From a bacterium (GTDB taxonomy: Bacteria > Hydrothermota > UBA3072 > JAPDKE01), in assembly GCA_029258725.1 (NCBI GenBank), contig JAPDKE010000035.1:1-49893 (forward strand): DNA of 49,893 bases, in the 5' to 3' direction. Under the pieces are notes generated by a model. That model was given only the letters and a program-made list of their open reading frames with translations. It did not search any database and had not been told where the DNA came from. How positions within the stretch are numbered: the first letter of the stretch is position 1; each line of letters opens with the position of its first letter. This document shows positions 23,429 through 32,307 of the stretch, piece by piece. A program made the translations under genes and the position numbers.

Positions 23429-25578
23429 TTATTCTCTTTCTCCTTCTCCCCGCACGAGGGACAAACCAGGTATTTTCCTTTTTTAACCCTGTAAGGATGA
23501 CCACAGGCAGGACAGGGAGAGGAAACGGGCTCGTTAAACAGAACCTTTCCACACTCAGGATTACTGCAGACCCAGTATTTTTTCTTTTTCCTGGACACCT
23601 TCTCCACGAATTCTCCCTTCCCGCACTCACACTTAACCCCTGTTGTGAACGGTTTTTTGAAATTGCATTCAGGATAGGAAGAACATGCAACAAACTTTCC
23701 AAATTTCCCGGTCTTTACGACCAGAGGAGAACCACACTCAGGACACACCTCCCCTGTCTTTTCCTCATCCAGCGGTTCTGTGTATTTGCATTCCGGAAAT
23801 CTTGAACAGGAAAGAAACTTCCCGAATTTCCCCCATTTTATCACCATCGGACTTCCACACAGCTTGCACCGCTTTTCAGTCTCAACCTCTATCTCCTTTT
23901 TCAATTCCTTTCTCTTTTCCTCAAGTTCATCCAGTTTTTTTGAGAAGGGAGAGTAAAACTCCTCAAGCACCTTCCTCCACTCAATCTTCCCTTCCTCAAT
24001 CCTGTCAAGTTCCTCCTCCATCTTTGCCGTGAATTCCACGTTGAATATCTCCGGGAATTTCTCCACAAGAAACTTATTCACCACCCTCCCAAGTTCCTGG
24101 GGGACGAGATATCCATTCTCCTTCTTCACATATCCCCTCTCAAGAATGGTGGATACAATGGTTGCATAGGTTGACGGTCTCCCAATTCCCTTCTCCTCAA
24201 GTTCCTTTATGAGTGTCCCTTCCGTGTATCTTGGTTTTGGCTTTGTGAATTCCTGTTTTTTCTCCACCTTTATGAGTTTTACCTCCTCCCCTTCCTTTAA
24301 CTCCGGAAGTTTGCTTTTTTCTTTCTCCTCCTTTCCATAAATCTTCATGAAGCCCTCAAAGACAAGTTGCTGGCTCTGTGCCGTGAATAAAAATTTCCCT
24401 CCCTCAAGTTCAACCTTCCTCACCGCATATTCAGCATCCCGTGCCTGAGAGGCAAGAAATCTTTTCCATATGAGTGAATAAAGCCTGTACTGGTCCCGGG
24501 TGAGATAATCTTTAACTGCCTCAGGGGTTCTTTCAACAGAAGTTGGTCTTATTGCCTCATGCGCCCCCTGTGCAGTTTCTTTTGTCTTGTATTCCCTGGG
24601 TTTTTCCGGCAGGAATTCCTTTCCGAGGTGCTCCTCTATAAATTTTCTTGCCTCATTCTTTGCCTTATCCGCAACCCTCACGGCATCTGTTCTGTGATAG
24701 GTTATGAGCCCAACCCTCTCGCCCCCTATGTCCACCCCCTCAAAGAGTTGCTGTGCGAGTTGCATGGTGTACTTTGCAGGGAATTTTAACTTTCTTGAGG
24801 CATCCTGCTGGAGGGTTGAGGTTATGTAAGGGGGTGGGGGAGAGACCTTTTTCTTCCTCTCCTGAAACTTCTTAACCCTGTAAGTTTCTTTTTTTATCTC
24901 CTCCTCAATCTTTTCCGCCTCATCTTTGTTCTTAATCTCCACCTTCTTACCATCTATTTTTGAAAGTCTTGCCTTAAATTCTTCCTTATTTTTGAAAATC
25001 CCTTCTATTATCCAGTATTCCTGAGGAACAAATTTTTCTATCTCCTCCTCTCTTTCACACACCAGCCTCAGGGCAACGCTCTGGACCCTTCCTGCTGATA
25101 GCCCCTTTTTTATTATCTTCCAGAGCAAAGGGGAAACCCTGTATCCAACAAGTCTGTCAAGAATCCTTCTCGCCTGCTGGGATAAAACCTTGTTTTTGTC
25201 TATCTCCCCCGGGGTTTTTACCGCCTCCTTAACCGCCTCGGGTGTTATCTCGTAAAAAAGAACCCTTTTTACCCTTTCAGGTGATGCAATCTCCTGCGCA
25301 ACATGAAACGCAATCGCTTCTCCTTCTCTATCCGGGTCTGTTGCAATGAATATGTCATCCGCCTCTTTCGCCTCCTTTTTCAACTCCTCAACTATCTTTT
25401 TCTTTCCCTTGATGAGAATGTACCGGGGAAGAAATCCCCTTTCTATATCCACCCCCAGACTCTTCTCGGGAAGGTCCTTAATGTGTCCCATCGTTGCCCG
25501 CACCCGGAATCCAGGGAGATAGCGGGAAATGGTCTTCGCCTTTGTTGGAGACTCCACTATAAGCAACTTCTTCTTCAT
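23425..25578 (-). CDS. topA: DNA topoisomerase I (type IA)
   Basis: Relaxes negative supercoils. About 717 residues. Toprim domain at the N-terminus (LLIVESPTKAKTISRYLPG, ATDPDREGEAIAFH), the type IA core with SAGRVQSVALRLVCERE and the catalytic tyrosine in LITYHRTDAVRV, and IGRPSTYATIVSTILERGYV. The C-terminus holds four zinc-ribbon modules (CKLCG...CSRFPEC, CPECG...CSSYPEC, CECG...CSNPEC, CPACG...CPSCG). Start is ATG 25578 or GTG 25581, 5-8 bp after the -10 box, giving a leaderless mRNA. Confidence 0.97.
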   Translation of the reverse strand: MKKKLLIVESPTKAKTISRYLPGFRVRATMGHIKDLPEKSLGVDIERGFLPRYILIKGKKKIVEELKKEAKEADDIFIATDPDREGEAIAFHVAQEIASPERVKRVLFYEITPEAVKEAVKTPGEIDKNKVLSQQARRILDRLVGYRVSPLLWKIIKKGLSAGRVQSVALRLVCEREEEIEKFVPQEYWIIEGIFKNKEEFKARLSKIDGKKVEIKNKDEAEKIEEEIKKETYRVKKFQERKKKVSPPPPYITSTLQQDASRKLKFPAKYTMQLAQQLFEGVDIGGERVGLITYHRTDAVRVADKAKNEARKFIEEHLGKEFLPEKPREYKTKETAQGAHEAIRPTSVERTPEAVKDYLTRDQYRLYSLIWKRFLASQARDAEYAVRKVELEGGKFLFTAQSQQLVFEGFMKIYGKEEKEKSKLPELKEGEEVKLIKVEKKQEFTKPKPRYTEGTLIKELEEKGIGRPSTYATIVSTILERGYVKKENGYLVPQELGRVVNKFLVEKFPEIFNVEFTAKMEEELDRIEEGKIEWRKVLEEFYSPFSKKLDELEEKRKELKKEIEVETEKRCKLCGSPMVIKWGKFGKFLSCSRFPECKYTEPLDEEKTGEVCPECGSPLVVKTGKFGKFVACSSYPECNFKKPFTTGVKCECGKGEFVEKVSRKKKKYWVCSNPECGKVLFNEPVSSPCPACGHPYRVKKGKYLVCPSCGEKEKENN

Positions 25579-25586
25579 CACGGGGA

Positions 25587-25615
25587 ATTATAATAACGAA
25601 AGGGAAAATTGACAA
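25587..25615 (-). promoter_or_regulatory. Sigma-70 promoter, leaderless, for topA
   Basis: Minus strand: TTGTCA at 25615-25610, 17-bp spacer, TATAAT at 25592-25587, start codon at 25581 or 25578. Confidence 0.7.
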
Positions 25616-25629
25616 GAGGAAAAAACCCC

Positions 25630-25657
25630 TTGCATTTTTCGTTTATTTCCGTATATT
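25630..25657 (+). promoter_or_regulatory. Sigma-70 promoter for the AbiE-type pair
   Basis: TTGCAT at 25630-25635, 16-bp spacer, TATATT at 25652-25657; about 22-base leader with AAGGAAAC before ATG 25686. Divergent from topA. Confidence 0.5.
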
Positions 25658-25685
25658 ATAAAAAAATATAACATAAGGAAACGAT

Positions 25686-26303
25686 ATGAAGTTTCTTGAG
25701 TTTGTGGATAGATATGGAAAACTTGGAGTTATACATACGAATGAGGTGCTTTCCTTTTCCTCCAGTCCTGCTGTTTTGAGGGTGCAGTTATCCCTCTGGA
25801 GGAAGAAGGGGTATCTTGTTGCTCTCCGGAAGGGCGTTTATCTTATTTCCTCACGTTTTCTTCCCCGATCCGTGCCCCTGTTTTACATTTCCAATGAACT
25901 TGTTTCTCCTTCGTATGTGAGTCTTGAGTCCGCTCTTTCTTATTATGGTCTCATTCCCGAAACAACCCATGGGATAGTTGCTGTAACAACCAGAAAGACC
26001 ACAAAAATTAAGAATAAAGTTGGGATTTTCTACTACCACCATGTTAAGCCCTCACTCTTCCGTGACTTCGTGAGGATAGAGATGGATGGATACAGGATAA
26101 ACATTGCACTGCCTGAGAAGGCTCTCCTGGATTATTTTTATCTCAGGAATCTCAAACCCGAAGAACTGGGAGGTCTCAGGCTCCAGAACCTGGAAACTCT
26201 GGATGTCAGGCGTTTAATTTCCCTTTCCACCTTATATCCTCAACGGGTGAAAAAACTTGCAGATAGGTTAAAGAATGAAATCACTGCTTCATCAGGTTCT
26301 TGA
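25686..26303 (+). CDS. AbiEi-family antitoxin (type IV toxin-antitoxin)
   Basis: 205 residues. N-terminal winged helix (HTNEVLSFSSSPAVLRVQLS, LWRKKGYLVALRKGVYLIS) followed by the AbiEi C-terminal domain (PSYVSLESALSYYGLIPETT, VTTRKTTKIKNKVGIFYYHH, ALPEKALLDYFYL). Members neutralise the AbiEii nucleotidyltransferase and repress their own promoter through the winged helix. It overlaps the toxin gene by 29 bp. Confidence 0.85.
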   Translation: MKFLEFVDRYGKLGVIHTNEVLSFSSSPAVLRVQLSLWRKKGYLVALRKGVYLISSRFLPRSVPLFYISNELVSPSYVSLESALSYYGLIPETTHGIVAVTTRKTTKIKNKVGIFYYHHVKPSLFRDFVRIEMDGYRINIALPEKALLDYFYLRNLKPEELGGLRLQNLETLDVRRLISLSTLYPQRVKKLADRLKNEITASSGS

Positions 26304-27075
26304 ACCCTGGAGAAAAAGGGATAGAATCTTTCAGGTAAATATTGTTAAGGAATTTCTTCAGGAGGTTATTCTCCACTATCTTTCGCGAAAGGGTTATGGA
26401 AGGTATCTTACATTTGAAGGAGGAACCTGCCTCAGATTTGTGTATGGATTGAGGAGATTCTCAGAAGACCTGGATTTTTCCATGAGGGAGGAAACGGATA
26501 TTGAAGGTTTGATCTCAGGCATAAAGAAAGAACTTGAACTCCAGGGGTATGAAGTGGAAGTAAAGAAAGGAGGGAAAGGGAATGTAAAAAGGTATTTTTA
26601 CAAATTTCCAGGGTTACTTCATTACTGCAACATCCCCTCTCAGAAAGAAGAAAAGGTATCCGTGCTTCTGGAAATAGACACAAACCCACCTTGGGGAGGA
26701 AGGATAGAAGAAACGCTTCTCAATCGCAATTTTCTTTTCACGGTTATTCATTATGACCTTCCCGCACTGATGGCAAAGAAGATACACGCAATTCTTTTCC
26801 GTGGATTTGAAAAGGGAAGGGATTATTATGACCTTCTCTGGTTGCTTACCAAGGATATAACCCCCGATATTGATTTACTGAATAATGCCTGTAAGCAAAC
26901 CAGTCCTGACTTTTCTCTTATCACTCCGAAAAACTGGAAAAGATTACTTGCTGACCATCTGGAAAAGAAAGACATGAGAAAAATCAAAATGGATGTTCTG
27001 CCTTTTCTGGAAATACCGGAAGATGCCGACCTCCTGGAAAAAGAAATATTTATGAAACTCCTGAGAGAAATTTGA
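26275..27075 (+). CDS. AbiEii-family nucleotidyltransferase toxin
   Basis: 266 residues. The nucleotidyltransferase signature is FEGGTCLRFVYGLRRFSEDL followed by DFS (GGT...DxD), with later YFYKFPGLLHY, LEIDTNPPW and MAKKIHAILFRGFEKGRDYY, which carries the KxxA-type and R-DYYDL elements. Family members block growth by nucleotidyl transfer (some modify tRNA acceptor ends). Its stop codon TGA lies inside the -35 box of the next promoter. Confidence 0.87.
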   Translation: MKSLLHQVLEPWRKRDRIFQVNIVKEFLQEVILHYLSRKGYGRYLTFEGGTCLRFVYGLRRFSEDLDFSMREETDIEGLISGIKKELELQGYEVEVKKGGKGNVKRYFYKFPGLLHYCNIPSQKEEKVSVLLEIDTNPPWGGRIEETLLNRNFLFTVIHYDLPALMAKKIHAILFRGFEKGRDYYDLLWLLTKDITPDIDLLNNACKQTSPDFSLITPKNWKRLLADHLEKKDMRKIKMDVLPFLEIPEDADLLEKEIFMKLLREI

Positions 27076-27100
27076 CATGAATAAAAATAAGTTTTAAACT
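27072..27100 (+). promoter_or_regulatory. Sigma-70 promoter of the TPR gene; -35 contains upstream stop codon
   Basis: TTGACA at 27072-27077, 17-bp spacer, TAAACT at 27095-27100. TGA 27073-27075 is the AbiEii stop. The start ATG 27113 follows with a very short leader and GGGAG. Confidence 0.65.
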
Positions 27101-27112
27101 CTGAAGGGAGCA

Positions 27113-28375
27113 ATGGAAATGGAATCAAGAGATAAAATCAAAAAACTCTATCTCACCGCCCTCATGGGAAGGGCAAAAATGTTTTTCAGGGTGGGGGAGT
27201 ATGAGAGGGCTCTGGAGGATATAAGAACTGGAATGATGTCCTCCAGAAAATGGGGAGAAAAGAAGGAACATGCGGATTTTCTGCTATGGATGGGAAATAT
27301 CTGCACCTCCACCGGAAAGTACACCCAAGGGATTGAAAACATTGAAAGGGCAAGAAAAATATACCGGGAACTGAAAAATTCCGAAGGGGAAATTGAATGC
27401 AATATGGATATTGCGGTAATATGGACACTTAAAGGGGATTATGAAAAAGGGCTTGGTTTTTATAATAGGGCATTAAGAGATGGGGGAGAGAAAATAGAAA
27501 AAATCGCAGGAATAATATACAACAACATGGGGTATCTTTACTGGAGCATGGGAAACTACCGCAGGGCTCTTGAGTGTTTTGAGAAATCACTGAAAATCGC
27601 AAGGAAGGAGAAAAATCTCTACAGCGAGGCAATAAGACTGAACAACATAGGTGCTATATACCATGCACTTGGGGAAAGGGAAAAGGCACTGGAGTGCTAT
27701 GAGGAGGCAATGAAAATAGAGAAAATAGTGGGTAATAAACATGGAATCTCCAGAATACTCACCAACATCGGGTCAATTTACCGGGAACTTGGAGAAAGAG
27801 GGAAGGCTCTCTCACATCATATAAAGTCTCTCAGATTAAAAGAGGAAATGGGGGATAAGAAGGGCATGGCGGTGAGTTACAATAACCTTGGAGCAATTTA
27901 CAGGGAGATGAAGAAATGGAAAAAGGCGGAGGAGATGTACCGGAAGTCTCTCTCCATCGCAGAGGAAATCAACCTGAAGGATCTCATGCTGAGGGTATGC
28001 GTGAACCTGGGCTTGCTTTACTTAGAAAAGAAACGGCTGGATGAGGCAGAAAGGTTCATAAAGGAAGCAGATAAAATTGCAAAGGAGATGGACTCGTCTT
28101 CTGGAAAAGCGAGGGTACTTTATGCATGGGGAAGACTTTATGGAGAGAGAGGGAATATGAAAAAGGCAGAGGAATTCCTTAAAATGGCGGGGGATAAATT
28201 TAAAGAGATAGGAGATGCCATAGGTGAAGGAGAGGTCTATTACTGGTATGCAAAACTTCTCGGGAAAGGAGAATTTCTTAAAAAGGCGGAGAAGATATTT
28301 GATAGAATAAATCACCACGAATGGAAGAGAAAGGTTGAGGAATTGAAAAGCAGAGGAGGTGGAGATGCTCCGTGA
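27113..28375 (+). CDS. Tetratricopeptide-repeat protein
   Basis: 420 residues made almost wholly of TPR/Sel-like helical pairs of about 40 residues: YNNMGYLYWSMGNYRRALEC, LNNIGAIYHALGEREKALEC, LTNIGSIYRELGERGKALSH, YNNLGAIYREMKKWKKAEEM and further units. The arrangement resembles the LGN/Rap/kinesin-light-chain class used for protein-protein contact. No signal peptide or output domain is seen, so it is probably a cytoplasmic scaffold or regulator. The methyltransferase overlaps its 3' end. Confidence 0.88.
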   Translation: MEMESRDKIKKLYLTALMGRAKMFFRVGEYERALEDIRTGMMSSRKWGEKKEHADFLLWMGNICTSTGKYTQGIENIERARKIYRELKNSEGEIECNMDIAVIWTLKGDYEKGLGFYNRALRDGGEKIEKIAGIIYNNMGYLYWSMGNYRRALECFEKSLKIARKEKNLYSEAIRLNNIGAIYHALGEREKALECYEEAMKIEKIVGNKHGISRILTNIGSIYRELGERGKALSHHIKSLRLKEEMGDKKGMAVSYNNLGAIYREMKKWKKAEEMYRKSLSIAEEINLKDLMLRVCVNLGLLYLEKKRLDEAERFIKEADKIAKEMDSSSGKARVLYAWGRLYGERGNMKKAEEFLKMAGDKFKEIGDAIGEGEVYYWYAKLLGKGEFLKKAEKIFDRINHHEWKRKVEELKSRGGGDAP

Positions 28376-29093
28376 TTTTGAGGATGCCCATGGACACGCA
28401 ATTTATGATTACTTTAAAAAGAAAACAGGATATGAGATAATAGAAAGAGACGATGGATACGTGGATATCTCAGGAGGACCTGCAGCATATTTTCGGGAAT
28501 ACAGGGACTGGGGAAAGCACGAAAAAGAGGCAATGAAACGGGTTAAGGGAAGGGTCCTTGATATAGGATGTGGTGCGGGAAGGCACGCGCTTTATCTTCA
28601 AAATAAAGGCTTTGAGGTTGTGGGGGTGGATATATCTCCTCTTGCAATAAAGGTCTGTAAGGAAAGAGGACTTAGATATGCTGAGGTTCTTTCCATAACA
28701 CAGGTATCTTCTAAACTCGGGAAATTTGACACAATTCTCATGCTTGGAAACAACTTTGGTCTTTTTGAAAACCCGAGAAGGGCAGGATGGCTGTTGCGGC
28801 GGTTCAAATCCATAACGAGTAAAAATGCAAGGATTATTGCAGAGACAAGAGACCCATACGCAACGGATAACCCGGACCACCTTTCCTATCACGAATTGAA
28901 CAGAAAAAGGGGAAGAATGCCGGGGCAGGTGAGGATAAGGGTGAGATACAGGAGATATGCAACCCCCTGGTTTGACTATCTTCTGGTTTCAAAATCCGAG
29001 ATGCAGGAAATCCTTGAAGGAACAGGGTGGAGGATAAAAGAATTTATTGATGGAAAGGAGGGAATGTACATAGCAGTGATTGAGAAAAGTTGA
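28365..29093 (+). CDS. Class I SAM-dependent methyltransferase
   Basis: 242 residues from ATG 28365, which follows AGAGGAGGTGGAG; a GTG six bases earlier lies in that site. Motif I VLDIGCGAGRHALYLQ and motif II VVGVDISPLAI define the SAM pocket; FDTILMLGNNFGLFE is the motif IV region. The substrate is unknown. Similar proteins in the databases are simply called methyltransferases. Overlaps the TPR gene by 11 bp. Confidence 0.85.
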   Translation: MLRDFEDAHGHAIYDYFKKKTGYEIIERDDGYVDISGGPAAYFREYRDWGKHEKEAMKRVKGRVLDIGCGAGRHALYLQNKGFEVVGVDISPLAIKVCKERGLRYAEVLSITQVSSKLGKFDTILMLGNNFGLFENPRRAGWLLRRFKSITSKNARIIAETRDPYATDNPDHLSYHELNRKRGRMPGQVRIRVRYRRYATPWFDYLLVSKSEMQEILEGTGWRIKEFIDGKEGMYIAVIEKS

Positions 29094-29118
29094 CATCTTT
29101 CCCTCTTTTTCCTATATT
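29090..29118 (+). promoter_or_regulatory. Sigma-70 promoter of the SurA-like gene; -35 contains upstream stop codon
   Basis: TTGACA at 29090-29095, 17-bp spacer, TATATT at 29113-29118. TGA 29091-29093 ends the methyltransferase gene. AGGAGG at 29135-29140 precedes ATG 29147. Confidence 0.75.
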
Positions 29119-29146
29119 AACCCCAAAAAGAAAAAGGAGGAAGAGA

Positions 29147-30883
29147 ATGAGGATAATGCAGCGTTTGAGAGAAAAAATGGCAATCTTTCTCTGGATAATA
29201 GCTGTTGTCTTCATCCTCTTTATCTTTTTCGACTTTGGAAGGAACATCATGATGGGGAAAAGGAGCAAGGTTGCCCAGGGTATTATAGGAATGGTGGGCA
29301 AAATCCCTCTTTCCTATAAGGAGTTTTCAAGAAGGGTATCGGAGAGAATGAACCGGTTTCCCACCGGCTCCATCGGTCCCGACCCCAGGATTGAAAGGGC
29401 GGTATCGGACCAGGTATTCAACGAGATGGTGGTGAGAACCCTTGTGAGTGAAGAACTTGAACGTATGGGAATAAAGATAACCCCACAGGTTATTCTTGAG
29501 GCGGTAAAAACAAACCCTCCACCAGAGGTCCTTCAGGACTCAACCTTCTGGAAGGAAGGAAGATTTGACTATGAAAAATACCTTGAACTCTTAAGAAGCC
29601 CGCAGGCAAGACCCTTTGTCGCAAAATACATTGACGCGGTCCAGCACCTTCTTCCCCAGCAACTTGCGCAGACCCAGATAGGTGCACTTGTGAGGGTCAC
29701 CAGGTCTGAGGTTTTAAAGAGAATTGCAGAGAGTATGAGAAAACTTGAAATAGAATACCTTTTCTTTGACTATCGGGATTATGCCCCTTCCTCCATCCCG
29801 GATGAGGAACTCAGGGCATACTATGAAGCAAATCGTGAAAAGTTCAAAATCCCTGAGACCATCGTCCTGAAATACGTTGTCTTCCCTCTTGCCCCTGGAG
29901 GAGAGGAAGAGAACCTGGTAAAGGAAGATGCGGAATTTATCGTGAACCAGTGGAAAAGAGGAACCCCGTTTGAGGAACTCGCAAGGACCTACTCCCAGGA
30001 ACCCCAGAGCGCCCAGCGTGGAGGGGATATAGGATGGCAGAAAAAGGAAGACTTCCAGGATAAGGATATGGCAAAGTTTGTGTTCAGGATAAAGAAGGGT
30101 GGAGTGGATATTTATAAGGGTAAAGATGGATACTACATCTTTTATGTTGAGGATAAAAAGAGAAACGAGGTCAGACTCAAATACATCTTCCTCTCCCTTC
30201 ATCCCTCCATGGAGCGGTATCTTGATGTGAGAAGAAAGGCGGAGAATTTCATAAACTCCATGAAGGAGGTTGGGGAGGTTGCACTTTCAGGAATGGAGGT
30301 GAAGGAAATAAAGGTTGAACGTGGAAAGACCCCGGAACTTCCCGTGAGTTTTGGAGACTTCCTTGATAAACCCGAGGTGGGGAAGATATCACGTCCGCTT
30401 CCAGGAGCAGATGGAATATACGTTTTCTGGATAGACAGAATAGAGCCTGAAAGAATCCCTCCCTTTGAAGAGGTCAGGGATAAAGTTGCCTTTGAGGTTT
30501 CAAAAGAAAAGGGAATAGAGAACGCATGGAAGATGGCAATGCAGGTTAGAAGGAATCTGAAAGAAATGAAAAAGGTTAAAGGAGCAAAGTACGGGAAGGT
30601 CATCACCACCCTGAGTGAGCCTGCACTTCCCTCCGAGACAATTGGCGCAGCCCTGGCAGGTGGAAAGGGAAGAATTTCTCCTCCTGTGAAGACCGATGAG
30701 GGAGTTTATATTGTTTCTTTGAAATCAGTAAAGGATCCCTCTGAAGATGAGATAAAGGAGAAGGTGTCCGAGTTTTATCAGGAACTTATAACCGAAAAGA
30801 AAAACCTCTTTTTCACCGGGTGGTTGAGATACTTGAGGGAAAAACATCCAGTGGAGGACTACAGGTATGAACTTGAGATATAA
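29147..30883 (+). CDS. SurA/PpiD-like periplasmic peptidyl-prolyl isomerase
   Basis: 578 residues from ATG 29147; a longer frame begins with the TTG of the -35 box and is rejected. One N-terminal transmembrane anchor (MAIFLWIIAVVFILFIFFDF), then a SurA_N-type helical chaperone region, and a parvulin domain about residues 225-335 (TIVLKYVVFPLAPGG, FEELARTYSQEPQSAQRGGD, IGWQKKEDF). A second degenerate parvulin-like segment follows (ISRPLPGADGIYVFWIDRIE). Likely folds outer-membrane or exported proteins. Its end overlaps rfaE1 by 17 bp. Confidence 0.87.
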   Translation: MRIMQRLREKMAIFLWIIAVVFILFIFFDFGRNIMMGKRSKVAQGIIGMVGKIPLSYKEFSRRVSERMNRFPTGSIGPDPRIERAVSDQVFNEMVVRTLVSEELERMGIKITPQVILEAVKTNPPPEVLQDSTFWKEGRFDYEKYLELLRSPQARPFVAKYIDAVQHLLPQQLAQTQIGALVRVTRSEVLKRIAESMRKLEIEYLFFDYRDYAPSSIPDEELRAYYEANREKFKIPETIVLKYVVFPLAPGGEEENLVKEDAEFIVNQWKRGTPFEELARTYSQEPQSAQRGGDIGWQKKEDFQDKDMAKFVFRIKKGGVDIYKGKDGYYIFYVEDKKRNEVRLKYIFLSLHPSMERYLDVRRKAENFINSMKEVGEVALSGMEVKEIKVERGKTPELPVSFGDFLDKPEVGKISRPLPGADGIYVFWIDRIEPERIPPFEEVRDKVAFEVSKEKGIENAWKMAMQVRRNLKEMKKVKGAKYGKVITTLSEPALPSETIGAALAGGKGRISPPVKTDEGVYIVSLKSVKDPSEDEIKEKVSEFYQELITEKKNLFFTGWLRYLREKHPVEDYRYELEI

Positions 30884-31841
30884 GGAAATACTGGGAAACT
30901 TTCAGGGAAAGAGAATACTCATCATCGGAGATGTTATGCTTGATGAGTATCTTATAGGAGAGGTGGAGCGGATTTCTCCAGAGGCACCGGTCCCGGTTGT
31001 TGAACTGAAAGACCATGTATGGAGGATAGGGGGTGCCGGAAACGTTGCAAACAACGTTCTTTCTCTTGGAGGGATTCCCTTCCTGCTTGGGATAATAGGG
31101 GATGACAGGGAAGGGGAGATTTTTTATTCCTTACTTGTGGAAAAGGGGCTTGATACATCCGGACTTATAAAAACAGAAAGACCAACCATAACAAAAACCC
31201 GTGTAATTGCCCATTCCCAGCAACTTGTAAGGATAGATAAAGAAATAAGGGACCCTGTGGATAAGGAAACAGAGGATGAAATGGTAAAGCGCGCGGAGAG
31301 ACTGATGGAGAATGTGGATGCGGTTCTTTTTGAGGATTACGATAAGGGAACAATAACCCCGGGGATAATAGAGAGGGTGAAGGAACTTGCAAAGAAGAAA
31401 GGAATACTCATTACGGTTGACCCGAAAATCCGGAATTTCTTCAACTACACCTCTGTTTCCCTCTTCAAGCCAAATGAAAAGGAGATACAGCTTGCCTTTG
31501 GAAGGAAGGCAGAGACAGAGGAAGAGATAATGGAACTTGGAAGGCAACTGAGGGAAAGAATAAAAAGCCCTGTCCTTCTTACCAGGGGTAAACACGGAAT
31601 GGTTTTATTTGATAACGATGGGGAATACGTCATTCCATCCCATGCAAGAGAGGTCTACGATGTTACAGGAGCAGGGGATACCGTGATTGCGACCGTAACC
31701 CTTGCAATGGTTGCGGGTGCATCTTTAAGGGAGGCAAGTTATCTCTCCTCCATCGCTGCAGGAATAGAAGTGGGCAAGTTTGGGGCAGCAACCGTTACTC
31801 CCGAGGAGATTGAGGAGGAACTGAATGGGGAAGGTGGTTGA
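30867..31841 (+). CDS. rfaE1: D-glycero-beta-D-manno-heptose-7-phosphate kinase
   Basis: PfkB-family kinase of the ADP-heptose pathway for lipopolysaccharide core. 324 residues: [59 protein letters not shown] and the catalytic [17 protein letters not shown]. It corresponds to the N-terminal half of E. coli HldE. The separate adenylyltransferase gene follows with a 17-bp overlap, so the pathway enzymes are split. Indicates an outer membrane with heptose-containing glycolipid. Confidence 0.93.
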   Translation: MNLRYKEILGNFQGKRILIIGDVMLDEYLIGEVERISPEAPVPVVELKDHVWRIGGAGNVANNVLSLGGIPFLLGIIGDDREGEIFYSLLVEKGLDTSGLIKTERPTITKTRVIAHSQQLVRIDKEIRDPVDKETEDEMVKRAERLMENVDAVLFEDYDKGTITPGIIERVKELAKKKGILITVDPKIRNFFNYTSVSLFKPNEKEIQLAFGRKAETEEEIMELGRQLRERIKSPVLLTRGKHGMVLFDNDGEYVIPSHAREVYDVTGAGDTVIATVTLAMVAGASLREASYLSSIAAGIEVGKFGAATVTPEEIEEELNGEGG

Positions 31842-32307
31842 TAGAAAGGAGATAGAAAAAATATGTGAGGAGGAGAGAAAGAAGGGGAAAAAGATAGTAT
31901 TCACCAACGGCTGTTTTGACTTAATCCACAGAGGGCACATTGAATATCTCAAAAAGGCAAAGTCCTACGGAGATGTTCTCGTTATCGGGCTCAATACCGA
32001 TGATTCGGTAAGGAGAATAAAAGGGGAGAAAAGGCCCATAATTCCTGAAAACGACAGGGCTTTTATTCTTTCCTCATTTTACTTTGTTGACTATGTGGTC
32101 CTTTTTGATGAAGACACCCCCCTTAATCTCATTCTCCAGGTAAAACCGGATGTCCTTGTCAAGGGAGGGGATTATAAAAAACATGAAATTGTTGGTGCAC
32201 GGGAGGTTGAGGGATGGGGGGGAGAGGTTGTGATAATTCCATACATAAAAGGACAGTCCACATCAGGAATAATAGAAAGAATAGTAAAAAGGTTCTGCAA
32301 TGAATAA
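31825..32307 (+). CDS. rfaE2: D-glycero-beta-D-manno-heptose 1-phosphate adenylyltransferase
   Basis: 160 residues corresponding to the C-terminal half of HldE. The nucleotidyltransferase motif is [17 protein letters not shown] (HxGH form), with [35 protein letters not shown] and the C-terminal [12 protein letters not shown]. Makes ADP-heptose with the kinase upstream. The stop overlaps the next gene by 8 bp. Confidence 0.93.
   Translation: MGKVVDRKEIEKICEEERKKGKKIVFTNGCFDLIHRGHIEYLKKAKSYGDVLVIGLNTDDSVRRIKGEKRPIIPENDRAFILSSFYFVDYVVLFDEDTPLNLILQVKPDVLVKGGDYKKHEIVGAREVEGWGGEVVIIPYIKGQSTSGIIERIVKRFCNE

Noticed and set aside
29090-29146. SurA-like start at TTG 29090
   Set aside because: It is the -35 box; ATG 29147 has AGGAGG at the right spacing.
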